Below are positions 35,037 to 43,555 of a stretch of 64,000 bases of DNA, in pieces; the first letter of the stretch is position 1, and each line of letters begins with the position of its first letter. The position numbers were made by a program, and so were the translations under genes. Under the pieces are notes generated by a model that did no database searches, was not told where the DNA came from, and saw only the letters and a list, made by a program, of their open reading frames with translations. The stretch is from Streptomyces bicolor (GTDB taxonomy: Bacteria; Actinomycetota; Actinomycetes; Streptomycetales; Streptomycetaceae): NCBI RefSeq assembly GCF_000719285.1, contig NZ_JOFS01000001.1, positions 434,001 to 498,000 on the forward strand, written 5' to 3'.

Positions 35037-36467
35037 TTGTCCCAACAGCAGCTCGGACGCGGCCCCTTGACGCCCCGTCAGCCCGGCCCGACACCTCCCG
35101 CTCCCGACGAGGAATCCCCGGACAGCTCGCCCCCGGCGCGTTTCGTCGGCTGGCTCGGCGGCCTCGGGTGCGCGGCCGCCGGGTACGGCGTGTTCCAGTT
35201 CCTGTTCAGTGTGCTGCCCGACTCCCTGAACGGTTCGGCCGCCCGCTATGTGATCGCCGGGATCAGCGGCCTCGGCACATTCGTCGCGGCCTGGCTGGCG
35301 GCGGCGCTGCTCCGCGCCAGGGCGGCAGCGGCGTCCGCCGATCCCGCGCGGGCCCCCGCCGTGGGAACCGCCGCGATGGCTCCGGGGGCGCCCGGCCCGC
35401 TCCCGAAGGTCTTCGCCTCCGCCTACGCCACCCTCGTCGACCAGGTGTCCGTCGTCGACGACCCCGAGCAGGGGCGCCTCACCGGCTGGCCGCACTCCCT
35501 CGGCGAGGACTCGCCGTCCCGGCCCACCCCCGTCGGCACCGCGTACGGGCTGCACATCATGCTCGACCTCGGCGTGCCCGACGGCCGGCTGAGCACCGGC
35601 GACCTGGTGGACACGCTGTGGCGGCTGCGTCTTCCGGACGGCGGCTGGTCGGCACGGTCGCAGGGGTCCGAGGCCCGTCCGGAGGTCACCGCGCTGGTGC
35701 TGGGCGCGCTGGCCCGGGCGGGCGCGTCGGGCGAGCGGCTGGCCGCGGAGGTGGACCGCTGCACGAGCGCCTTCACGCGTCAACTCGACCGTGCCGGACG
35801 GGAGTCGACCCACGTGGTGACGACCGTGCTGCGCGGGCTGCTGCGCGCCGCGCCCGGCTCCGACATCCTGCCCCTGCTGCGCGAGGCCCTCGCGGACGGC
35901 GCGATCAGCGACCCGCGCCGCGACCATCTGCGCTGCTGGGGCTACCGCCTGCAGCCGCCGTACGGCAGGCCGTCCCCGCTGCACACCGCGCAGGCCGTCG
36001 TCGCCCTCGACCGGGCGGCCCGGGTCCTGGGCGAGGACGGCGACGCGCGCGCCGCCCGCGCCCGGGCCGCCCGCGAGGACGGCATCCGCTGGCTGCTGTC
36101 CTGCCCGGACGCACCGCACGACACCTGCCCGGACCTGGAGAACCTGCACGAGGAGGTACGCCGGCCCCGCACCGACGACCCCTCCCGTCACGAGGTGCTG
36201 AACGTACGGCACTTCACCGCCTCCTGGCTGGTCCGCGCCCTGCTCTGCCCGGGCGCCCTGGAGATCGCCCGCGCCGACGGGCTGGAGGACGAGTGGCGGG
36301 TACGGCTGGACGGGGCCCTCGCCGCGGTGTGGGCGGGCCAGACGGACGGCATCTGGTTCTGGCGGCTGGGCGGCAGCGCCGAGCAGCGGCGGCCGATGTG
36401 GATGACCTATCAGGGGCTGTCGGCGCTGCGCGCGCATGCCGTATGGATGTATCGGCCCGGTGGCTGA
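35037..36467 (+). CDS. Membrane-anchored alpha/alpha-toroid (prenyltransferase/terpene-cyclase-like) protein
   Basis: A 476-residue protein. After a proline-rich cytoplasmic leader come two hydrophobic segments, at ~38-58 and ~72-92 ('YVIAGISGLGTFVAAWLAAALL'). The remaining ~350 residues look like alpha/alpha-toroid repeats of the squalene-cyclase/prenyltransferase superfamily: 'TLWRLRLPDGGWSA...VTALVLGALARAG', 'HTAQAVVALDRAAR', 'DGIWFWRLGG'. The acid DXDD motif of true cyclases is not visible, so catalysis is uncertain. TTG start with GGGAGGGAG 7 bases upstream. The cupin gene starts 21 bases after its stop, so a two-gene operon is likely. Confidence 0.7.
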   Translation: MSQQQLGRGPLTPRQPGPTPPAPDEESPDSSPPARFVGWLGGLGCAAAGYGVFQFLFSVLPDSLNGSAARYVIAGISGLGTFVAAWLAAALLRARAAAASADPARAPAVGTAAMAPGAPGPLPKVFASAYATLVDQVSVVDDPEQGRLTGWPHSLGEDSPSRPTPVGTAYGLHIMLDLGVPDGRLSTGDLVDTLWRLRLPDGGWSARSQGSEARPEVTALVLGALARAGASGERLAAEVDRCTSAFTRQLDRAGRESTHVVTTVLRGLLRAAPGSDILPLLREALADGAISDPRRDHLRCWGYRLQPPYGRPSPLHTAQAVVALDRAARVLGEDGDARAARARAAREDGIRWLLSCPDAPHDTCPDLENLHEEVRRPRTDDPSRHEVLNVRHFTASWLVRALLCPGALEIARADGLEDEWRVRLDGALAAVWAGQTDGIWFWRLGGSAEQRRPMWMTYQGLSALRAHAVWMYRPGG

Positions 36468-36488
36468 CCTCGTGAAGGTATCGGCCCG

Positions 36489-37262
36489 GTGGCCGAACTC
36501 ACGGATGAGGAGCGTCGCTTGGAGGATGAGTGCATGGGCGGTCGGCAGGTCCTGGCGGCGCGGCGGCTGCTGGCCGGGGCGCTGGACGGTGAACTGCCCG
36601 AGCACGAGCTGGCGACCGCCGCCCGCTCGGTGATCGCCGAACTCGGCTCCCCCGACCGGCTGCCCGAGCTGGTCGCCGAACTCGCGTCCGGCGAGGGCGA
36701 TCCGGAAGGCTGCGCGAGGCTGTCCTACCGTCATGTCCTCGGCTTCGACAAGCTGCTGCTGATCGACGGCGGCCCGCGCCACATGCTGCGCGCGCATGTG
36801 TGGCATCCGGGCGCGGGCGCGATCGGCGAGGAGGACATTCACAATCACCGTTCGTCCCTGGCGTCCTATGTCGTCCGGGGCCGGTTGGCGATGGAGCTGT
36901 ACGAGGTCGGCGACGATGCCGGCGGTATCGCGGCGGTCCGCTACGAGGAGTCGCTGGCGGAGCGGTCGGCCGACTGGGTGCTGAAGCCGGCCGGTGCGGC
37001 GCGGCTGCGGCTGACGCATGTGGGGCAGTACGCGGCGGGCAGTTCGTACGCGCTGCCCGCGCACACCCTGCACCGGGCCTGGTGCGACACGGACGTGCCG
37101 ACGGTGACGCTCTTCCTGGAGACCGGTGCCGAACGTCGGCGGCACACGGACGTGTTCACGGCGGCGGGACCGCATCCCGGTGCGGTGGCGAAGGTGCCGC
37201 TGGAGGTGCCGGACTATCTGGACGCGTTACGTGAACTGGCGGAGCGGCTCAGGGCTTTGTGA
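36489..37262 (+). CDS. Cupin-fold protein (cysteine-dioxygenase-like)
   Basis: A 257-residue cytoplasmic protein. The central region carries cupin motif 1, 'EDIHNHRSSLASYVVRGRL' (two histidines), and motif 2, 'LPAHTLHRAW', the metal ligands of a thiol-dioxygenase-type cupin. The N-terminal 90 residues are helical with a 'GGRQVLAARRLLAGALDGEL' stretch that is not typical of the enzymes. GTG start with GAAGG upstream. Downstream partner of the toroid protein; function unknown. The last 14 bases overlap the converging Nudix gene. Confidence 0.7.
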   Translation: MAELTDEERRLEDECMGGRQVLAARRLLAGALDGELPEHELATAARSVIAELGSPDRLPELVAELASGEGDPEGCARLSYRHVLGFDKLLLIDGGPRHMLRAHVWHPGAGAIGEEDIHNHRSSLASYVVRGRLAMELYEVGDDAGGIAAVRYEESLAERSADWVLKPAGAARLRLTHVGQYAAGSSYALPAHTLHRAWCDTDVPTVTLFLETGAERRRHTDVFTAAGPHPGAVAKVPLEVPDYLDALRELAERLRAL

Positions 37263-37674
37263 AGGCCTGCCGGACGATGTCGAGGTTGTACTCGTCGATG
37301 TCGACCGCCGTCAGCTCGGCCGGGGCCAGCCAGGCGGCCGCCTGGTCGGGCTCGGGCAGCGTGACCCCCATGGACAAGGGCCTGACCAGGAAGTTCTCCT
37401 GCCAGTTCTTGATCTCATGGCCTCGGAAGTCACTGACGAAGGAGGACTCGCCGACCTTGCGGACGACCTCGCCGAGCAGTCCGGTCTCTTCCTTCAGCTC
37501 CCGCAGCGCGCCGTCCTCGGCACTCTCACCGGGCTCCAGCTTCCCGCAGGGAACGCCCCACACCCGTGGCAGGAACCGCTCCTTCTCACTGCGGCGCACC
37601 AGGAGCACCCGCTGCTTGTCGTCCATCACGACGGCGGCCGCCAGTCGCCTGTCGCCGGGGATGTCCATGGTCAT
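37249..37674 (-). CDS. Nudix hydrolase
   Basis: A 141-residue Nudix protein that hydrolyses a nucleoside diphosphate linked to another moiety. The Nudix box is close to canonical: 'GKLEPGESAEDGALRELKEETGL', seen here as G...ESAEDGALRELKEETG with the REXXEE-type core 'RELKEETG'. 'GVPCGKLEPGE' leads into it. The start at 37674 gives the usual short N-terminus ('MTMDIPGDRRLAAAVVMDD'). Substrate not predictable. It converges on the cupin gene. Confidence 0.9.
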   Translation of the reverse strand: MTMDIPGDRRLAAAVVMDDKQRVLLVRRSEKERFLPRVWGVPCGKLEPGESAEDGALRELKEETGLLGEVVRKVGESSFVSDFRGHEIKNWQENFLVRPLSMGVTLPEPDQAAAWLAPAELTAVDIDEYNLDIVRQAFTKP

Positions 37675-37747
37675 GGTTCCTCGGTCCCTCGCCGGTGATG
37701 AGTCCAAAGGGTCTGATACCCGGGAAAGTGTCAACGGTAACAGGAAT

Positions 37748-38524
37748 CTACGTCCCCGCGCTGTGAGCGGGATCGCGCCGGCGGCTCAGCGCGTCCACGG
37801 CGCCGTACGAGGGAACGGTACCGCCCGGTGTCCGACCCTCCCTGATGTCCACGGCCGTCTCCAGCGCCGCGCCCAGCGCCCGCCGGTAGAGCAGTGAGCC
37901 GAGGCTGACGCGGCGGACGCCGAGGTCGGCGAGGTGGGGGACGGTGGGTCCGGTCGGTGTGTAGAGGATGTTGAGGGGGACGTCGAGATGCCTCACCAGG
38001 GCGGCGATGTCCCGGGGTTCGGTGAGTCCCGGGACGAACACCCCGTCGGCTCCGGCCTGCTGATAGGCGTCGAGTCGGGCCATCGTCCCGGCTCCGTCGC
38101 CCAGCCAGTACGTGTCCGTGCGGGCGTTGACGAAGAGACCGGGTGCCGCCGCCTTGACCGCAGCGATCTTGTCGGCGTGCAGCGCACGGGAGCCGAGACG
38201 GTCCTCCAGGTTGACGCCGACGGCTCCGACGGCGGCCAGTTCCCGGGCGAACTCCCCCACCTCGTCCGGATCCTCGCTGTAGCCGTCCTCCGCGTCGACA
38301 GAGAGCAGATACGGCCCCGAGCCGAGGGCAAGAGCGAGCCGCAGCGTCTCGTCGCGGGTGTCCGACGTCCCGTCCGGCAGCCCGGCCGCCGCGGCGACTC
38401 CGAGGCTCGTCGTGCCGATCGCGCGAAAGCCCTGGGCCGCGAGGACGGCGGCGGAGGCGTGGTCCCAGCCGTTGGGGAGGAGGAGTGGCTCGTCGCCGCG
38501 GTGAAGGTCGGCGAACGCGGTCAC
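37748..38524 (-). CDS. Isocitrate lyase/PEP mutase family protein
   Basis: A 258-residue TIM-barrel protein of the PEP mutase/isocitrate lyase superfamily. Conserved features: 'LPNGWDHASAAVLAAQGFRAIGTTS', 'LLSVDAEDGY' (metal aspartates), 'GVNLEDR' and 'FVNARTDTYW'. Members cleave or form C-C or C-P bonds on oxaloacetate-like substrates; the exact reaction is unknown here. The GTG start overlaps the stop of the DinB gene (GTGA) and has GGAG upstream, so the two are coupled. Confidence 0.88.
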   Translation of the reverse strand: MTAFADLHRGDEPLLLPNGWDHASAAVLAAQGFRAIGTTSLGVAAAAGLPDGTSDTRDETLRLALALGSGPYLLSVDAEDGYSEDPDEVGEFARELAAVGAVGVNLEDRLGSRALHADKIAAVKAAAPGLFVNARTDTYWLGDGAGTMARLDAYQQAGADGVFVPGLTEPRDIAALVRHLDVPLNILYTPTGPTVPHLADLGVRRVSLGSLLYRRALGAALETAVDIREGRTPGGTVPSYGAVDALSRRRDPAHSAGT

Positions 38525-38979
38525 GACAGATCTCCTACGGCGTCGGCGTAGTACGTCGATCCCCCCAGGTGGCGGGCGAGTTCGCGGAAGCTCCAGCCGT
38601 CGCCCGGCGAGTCGTCGAGTTGCTCGTCGCTCAGGGCGTCGAGCCGGTTCGCCCAGATGCGGGCGAGCCGGGTCAGCCGGCTGCGGGCCTCGTCCAGGTC
38701 CTGTGGGGTGAAGGGCGCGAGGTCCGCCTCGGTGGTGATGGCGGAGGCGTGCCAATGGTCGGGCTGGGGGTTCTCGCCGGCCAGCCGGGCCTCCAACTCG
38801 GCCAGGTGGTCGATGAGGTGGTCGGCGACGCGGCGGATGGCCTTGTGCGGGGTGTAGACGCGGTCGTCGAGGTGGGCCGTTTCGCCGTCCCAGTCCGGCC
38901 AGGTCGTGGCCAGGGCAAGGACGTGGTCGACCATGGCGATGACGGCTTCGGAGGGGCTCTGGCAGGCGGCTTCGGTCAT
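38521..38979 (-). CDS. DinB / maleylpyruvate isomerase-like four-helix protein
   Basis: A 152-residue four-helix bundle of the DinB/YfiT type. The histidines expected to bind a metal are in 'VADHLIDHLAELEARL' and 'SFRELARHLGGSTYYADAVGDL'. In actinomycetes many such proteins are mycothiol- or thiol-dependent transferases. It is first in a coupled pair with the PEP-mutase-family gene. The 285-base gap upstream (38980-39264) holds a short plus-strand frame from 39013 (VLAEAIRHRITGDIAVQKDG and onward) ending at 39107; this looks like a gene fragment I cannot identify. Confidence 0.8.
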   Translation of the reverse strand: MTEAACQSPSEAVIAMVDHVLALATTWPDWDGETAHLDDRVYTPHKAIRRVADHLIDHLAELEARLAGENPQPDHWHASAITTEADLAPFTPQDLDEARSRLTRLARIWANRLDALSDEQLDDSPGDGWSFRELARHLGGSTYYADAVGDLS

Positions 38980-39264
38980 GTCCTGAACGCTAGGCCCGTG
39001 TCGTTTCGGTGCTGGCCGAAGCGATCCGCCACCGGATCACCGGCGACATCGCGGTGCAGAAGGACGGCACGCTGACCTGGGCGTCCATGCCGGTCACCCC
39101 GTCGTAAGCGACCCCGCTGACCGGCGCGTCCCCGACCACGACGACCCTGCGGATCGCCCGCCTGAAGCCCTGAGGCCGAGCGGGCGGACCGGACGTACAA
39201 CCACCGCCCCCGTCCGGCGCGTCTCACCCATGCGAGGTACGCGCGGACGGGGGAGGTCGGTGCG

Positions 39265-39684
39265 ATGTCCGGCAAGAGCAAGCGGCCGCACGGCGTCGTG
39301 CAAAGCGTACGGCGCTTCTTCTGGCTGCCCAGGGGGACGCCACGCGACCCTGCGCAGCCGGTGTCCCTGCTCCTTGTCTGGTTGTTCCTCCTGGCCGTGG
39401 GAGCCGGCGGCGCCGCCCTCGGCCTGGAGTGGGAGGGCACCTTCGCCATGACCATGGGGACCGTGTTCACGCTGCTCGACGACGTCATCAAGGGCGTACG
39501 GCATCGCTGGCCGGCCTGCGTGGCGGCGCTGGCCGTCGGCTGGGGCGTCGTCCGGCTCGCCCACGTCGTCGTACCCGGCGCCTCCGATTCCCTGTGGGGC
39601 GACTACGGCGTCCACGCGGCCTGGACCCTGGCGACTCTGGCGACCTTCGTCGCGATCACCCGTCTTCCGCCGCGGCCGCGCTGA
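39265..39684 (+). CDS. Hypothetical small membrane protein
   Basis: A 139-residue protein with about four membrane segments ('VSLLLVWLFLLAVGAGGAAL', 'WPACVAALAVGWGVVRLAHVV', 'AWTLATLATFVAITRL'). A basic N-terminus ('SGKSKRPHGVVQSVRR') probably faces the cytoplasm. No family recognised. Its 3' end overlaps the converging repeat-protein gene by 29 bases. Confidence 0.7.
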   Translation: MSGKSKRPHGVVQSVRRFFWLPRGTPRDPAQPVSLLLVWLFLLAVGAGGAALGLEWEGTFAMTMGTVFTLLDDVIKGVRHRWPACVAALAVGWGVVRLAHVVVPGASDSLWGDYGVHAAWTLATLATFVAITRLPPRPR

Positions 39685-41638
39685 TCCGCTCGACCATGCG
39701 GCGCATCACCTCGGCGGGCAGCGCCGGATTCCGGGCGGCGGTCTCCGCGTTGCCGGCACCCCGCAGCAACAAGGTCAGGATCCGGACCGGCAGCCGGGGA
39801 TGCAGGGCCGCGGCGTGCCGGACGTCGTCGTGCGGATCCTCCAACAGCCGTGCCGCCGCCACCGATGACAGGCGCGGATCGGCGGCGGCCCGGCACCGCA
39901 CCTCCTCACTCGGGTCCCGGCTGAGCCGCTCCACCAGTGCGGGCGTGGACTCCGGGTCGTCCAGGGCGAGTTGGCGCATGCGGGGGTTCGGGTCGTCGGC
40001 GTACCGCAGGAGGCCTCGGCGGGGAAAGTTCGGGTGGCCGCGCGGGCGGTTGGGCGTGCTCAGGCTGCCGGTCCACCACTGCCACACCCTCATGAGCATG
40101 TCGGCTGGAGCGTCGTCGCAGGACTCGGCGAGGAAGAGCTGGACGACGCGGTCCTCGTCGACGGCCAGGCGTTCTACGACGTCCGGCGGCAGGTGCCGGG
40201 CGCGGGCGACGCTTCTGCGCACGAGGGGGTGGGAGGAGGCGGCGAGGCGGCGCATGGCGTCGTGGTCGTGGTGGAGGGCGACGACCCAGTCGAGGGCGTG
40301 GTAGTGGATACCCGGGTCGAAGTCGATGCGGATACCCGCCCGTTGCTCCTCCGTGAGGTCGGCGCGCGTCGACACGGTGAAGCGGATGGCGGCATCGGTG
40401 TCGTCAGCGAGGAGAGCGACCAGGTCGGGGGCGAGGCGTGGATTGCGCGCCAGGGCACGGCGTTCGTCGTACTCGCCGTGGCGCACGAGGTCTTCGGCGA
40501 GCTCGTCCTCCAGCCAACAGGTCTCCAGCACACGGGACTTGCCGTCCAGGCGCTCGTACACCGAGCGGGCCATGGGGTGGTCCCGGTGGTGCAGCAGCAG
40601 GGCCGCCACACGCACACTTCCGTGCGGGTCGTTCAACAGCTCCTGTCGCTCCTGGGCGTCGAGATACGGCCAGGCGGCCGGGCAGGCCACGGACCGCACA
40701 CTGCCCTCCGGGTCGCCGGCCAGCGCGACCGCCACGGAGGCGGGCAGGCTCTTGATGCGGGCGACCTCGGAACGCACACGCGCGGACGGATCCGCGGCGA
40801 GCCGACGGCAGGTCTCCTCGTCGAGCTCGACCCAGCGGTCCGCGGCCACCATGGTGAGGAGCCACCGGTGCCGCTCCTCCTGCTCGGCGAGGATCAGGCG
40901 GCTCCACTGCCCGGCAGTGATGTTCGGCTGCCGCTCGGCCACGCTCGACCGCATCTTCCACTGCGGGTGGGCCAGCAGCACGTCCACGACGTCCGTCGGC
41001 AGAGCCTTGTACATCGCGTACGACGACCTCTCCAGCAGCCGCGGCCACAGCTCCTTCGGCGTGGTCGGGTTGAGCGAGAGTCCGTTCGCCCACGACTCGA
41101 GCAGCCTCTCCGTCGGCTCCGCCGCTTCGAGCAGCGCAGCCCACGCGGCCTCGCGCTCCTGCGGCGTCTCCTCAGCGGCCACCCGTGCCGCCTCCTCCCG
41201 CCGCTCCCGCAGCCGGTCGACGACGACCAGCCGCACCGAGCGCTCCCCGGTCGCGGCCCCTACCAGCGTGTCCCCGTCGAGCGACACCGTCACGAACTCC
41301 GGCCGCCCGGGCCCCTCGCCCAGCACTCCGGCCAGATCCCAGCCGTCGCCGAGCCGGACTCTGGCCCAACGCCCGAACCGGTTGCCGACGGCGTGGACGA
41401 GGAACATCCCGTCTCCGCCGAGGATCCCGGCCTCGCAAGCAAGCCGGTGCCACTGCGCGTTGACCTCCGCCACCAGGTCGGCCCGGTCGGCGGCGACTGT
41501 GACGGCCGGTTCGGCCTCCGGCGCGAGGACCTGCCGCCACGCGATCGGGGGCGGCAGCACCTCCTCGACCTGCCAGTCCCCCACGATCAGCAGCCCGGCC
41601 CGCTCCAGCAGTTCGACCAGCTCGTCTCTCCCACCCAT
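39656..41638 (-). CDS. Leucine-rich-repeat-variant / HEAT-like repeat protein
   Basis: A 660-residue soluble protein built from short helical repeats. The recurring unit has the form 'ALARNPRLAPDLVALLADD', 'RCRAAADPRLSSVAAARLLEDP' and 'LALDDPESTPALVERLSRDP', about 24 residues with an ALAxNP-like core, as in leucine-rich-repeat-variant proteins. The first ~200 residues are different, with 'DGMFLVHAVGNRFGRWARVRLG' forming a beta-rich domain that may resemble ESX-secretion-associated folds. Probably a protein-protein interaction scaffold; partner unknown. The start at 41638 has GGAGG at good distance; an ATG at 41647 is too close to it. Confidence 0.72.
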   Translation of the reverse strand: MGGRDELVELLERAGLLIVGDWQVEEVLPPPIAWRQVLAPEAEPAVTVAADRADLVAEVNAQWHRLACEAGILGGDGMFLVHAVGNRFGRWARVRLGDGWDLAGVLGEGPGRPEFVTVSLDGDTLVGAATGERSVRLVVVDRLRERREEAARVAAEETPQEREAAWAALLEAAEPTERLLESWANGLSLNPTTPKELWPRLLERSSYAMYKALPTDVVDVLLAHPQWKMRSSVAERQPNITAGQWSRLILAEQEERHRWLLTMVAADRWVELDEETCRRLAADPSARVRSEVARIKSLPASVAVALAGDPEGSVRSVACPAAWPYLDAQERQELLNDPHGSVRVAALLLHHRDHPMARSVYERLDGKSRVLETCWLEDELAEDLVRHGEYDERRALARNPRLAPDLVALLADDTDAAIRFTVSTRADLTEEQRAGIRIDFDPGIHYHALDWVVALHHDHDAMRRLAASSHPLVRRSVARARHLPPDVVERLAVDEDRVVQLFLAESCDDAPADMLMRVWQWWTGSLSTPNRPRGHPNFPRRGLLRYADDPNPRMRQLALDDPESTPALVERLSRDPSEEVRCRAAADPRLSSVAAARLLEDPHDDVRHAAALHPRLPVRILTLLLRGAGNAETAARNPALPAEVMRRMVERISAAAAEDG

Positions 41639-41796
41639 GAGCGCCATCCTCCCCGAAACGGCCCGCCCCGCTCGCGGCGACCCTCGCCGGTGGTGAGTTC
41701 CTTCCTGGGCCCGGCGGTAGCCGCAGCGGTCGTTCCGGCTGGGCGTGCGGACGGCGTGATGGGGCGGGGCCGTCGGCAGCAGACTCCCGCGGCCGC

Positions 41797-43485
41797 TCAA
41801 GCTCGTACGCTGACGCCCTCGCCGTCCGCCAACCGTGCCTCGGCCTCACGCCCGTCGCTCCAGCGGACGTGGATCCCGCCCTCGCCGTCCACGCGTACCG
41901 TCACCAGCTCGTCCAGCGGCGCGGGATCCCGCTCGGCGGTGAGCCGGGCGAGCGCGACGAACAGTGTGTCTCCGGTGCCGGTGACGCCGCAGAGCTCGTT
42001 GTCCAGGCCTGCGACCGGGCGGATTTCCGCACGCACACCGTCCCGGCACGCCCAACCGGTGATCCGCACCGGCGTCCCCGCTTCCGCCCCCGCCACCAGA
42101 TGGGCCCGCACCTCCACGGCCCCCTGCGCGAGCACGAGGCTGGTCACCCGGGCTCCCCCGCCCGCCGAGTGCCGGGAGGCCGCCCAGCCCTCCCCCACGC
42201 CGAGCGGCTCGATGTCGGTACGGCTCGGGTCGTGGCCGACGATCACGCTGTTGTCGTACCACCGCGAAGGCACCGTCGCCGTCGAGTAGGCGAGGCGCGT
42301 GTAGTACGGGTCGTAGCGGACGTCCTCGCTGCCGTGGTTGTGGAGGCGGACCAGGCCGTCCGAACTCGTGGACTGCAGCAGCCAGTTGGGGGCGGCGATC
42401 GCGGTGACCGCGTCCGTGCGCTCGGCCGGGGCGGGCTCCTCGACGGCCGTCCAGACCTCGTGCTCGGCCGGCAGGAGCAGGCCGAGGAAGCCCTTGCTCG
42501 CCCAGTACGGGGACGCCGGGCCCGAATAGCCTTGCAGGACCGTCTTGTCGGGGCCGTGCCAGCCGAGGGTGAGCAGGCCGTTCGCGTCCACCGCGCCGCG
42601 CTCCAGGAAGTACCTCAGCGCACCGGAGGCCAGGCGACGGGTCTCCCCCGGCGACAGCGGCGTACGGCCCGTCAGCGCGCCCAGCCACAGCGGGGCCGTG
42701 GTCGCGAAGCGGTACGTCAGGGACCGCCCCTGGTGCATGGGGGCGCCGTCGCCGCCGAACAGGCGGGCGTAGTCCTCGAGATGCCGCGAGAGCCGACCCC
42801 CGTACAGCTCCAGCAGCCTCTCGTCCCGCGCCAGCCAGGCGTGCAGCACGGGGTACAGGTGCATCGCCCAGCCGTTGTAGTAGTCGTACTTCCGGCCGTC
42901 GCCGTCCGTGTACCAGCCGCCGCCGACGTACCAGTCCTCGATGCGCTCCAGGCCCCGGTCGATCGCTTTGCGGGACTCCTCGGTCTCGTGTCCGATCTCC
43001 TGCAGGAAACCGCCCACCGTCACCGGGAACAGCTCCCAGTTGCAGGGCCACGCCTCGGCGGTCAGGGCGTCCGCGAGCCAGTGCGCCGCCCGCTGCCGCA
43101 CCGGGTCGTCCAGCCGGTCCCACAGCAGCGGCCGCGTCAGCCGCAGCGCGAGCGCGATCGACGCCGCCTCGACGAGCGGCTGGCTGCGGTCCTCGATGCG
43201 GGGCCAGATGCCCGAGACGCCGGCGGCTAGTCCGTCGGCGTAGCGCTCCAACGCCGTCTCGTCACGGCGGAAGGCCGCCAGGAGGAGCGTACGGGCGTAT
43301 CCCTCCAGGCCGTCGGAGAGGCGGCCCGACCAGCTCTCGTGGTCGCCGGGGAAGTGGTAGAGGGCGCGGTCCTCCGTGGCGTACGGCTCCACCGCGGCGA
43401 GCAGCGAGTCGGCGGCGGCCTCCCAGTGGGCGCGGGTGTAGCCGGTGTGGGGGCTGAGGGTGCGGTGGTCGGGAGGCAGCTGCAT
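41797..43485 (-). CDS. DUF2264 protein
   Basis: A 562-residue DUF2264 protein, likely with an (alpha/alpha)n toroid N-terminal half and a beta-sandwich C-terminal half. Family-like stretches are 'WPCNWELFPVTVGGFLQEIG', 'WYVGGGWYTDGDGRKYDYYNGWAMHLY' and 'SPYWASKGFLGLLLP'. DUF2264 genes commonly sit with pectin and rhamnogalacturonan enzymes, and here it follows a rhamnogalacturonan acetylesterase gene. A lyase or hydrolase activity on unsaturated rhamnogalacturonan products is plausible but unproven. No signal peptide, so it acts inside the cell. Confidence 0.82.
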   Translation of the reverse strand: MQLPPDHRTLSPHTGYTRAHWEAAADSLLAAVEPYATEDRALYHFPGDHESWSGRLSDGLEGYARTLLLAAFRRDETALERYADGLAAGVSGIWPRIEDRSQPLVEAASIALALRLTRPLLWDRLDDPVRQRAAHWLADALTAEAWPCNWELFPVTVGGFLQEIGHETEESRKAIDRGLERIEDWYVGGGWYTDGDGRKYDYYNGWAMHLYPVLHAWLARDERLLELYGGRLSRHLEDYARLFGGDGAPMHQGRSLTYRFATTAPLWLGALTGRTPLSPGETRRLASGALRYFLERGAVDANGLLTLGWHGPDKTVLQGYSGPASPYWASKGFLGLLLPAEHEVWTAVEEPAPAERTDAVTAIAAPNWLLQSTSSDGLVRLHNHGSEDVRYDPYYTRLAYSTATVPSRWYDNSVIVGHDPSRTDIEPLGVGEGWAASRHSAGGGARVTSLVLAQGAVEVRAHLVAGAEAGTPVRITGWACRDGVRAEIRPVAGLDNELCGVTGTGDTLFVALARLTAERDPAPLDELVTVRVDGEGGIHVRWSDGREAEARLADGEGVSVRA

Positions 43486-43521
43486 CGGTTCTCTTTCCGG
43501 CTACGGGAAGGTCAGGCCTGA

Positions 43522-43547
43522 GGCGCCCCGGTTCCGGTCGGGGCGCC
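43522..43547. terminator. Intercistronic hairpin
   Basis: Perfect 9-bp arms GGCGCCCCG and CGGGGCGCC with an 8-base loop, placed between the acetylesterase stop and the DUF2264 start. It could end or attenuate the upstream message, so the two genes may be expressed at different levels. Confidence 0.5.
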
Positions 43548-43555
43548 CCAGGGGT

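Noticed and set aside
39971..42289. 772-codon plus-strand frame over the repeat-protein gene
   Set aside because: Antisense shadow crossing the boundary between two real minus-strand genes.
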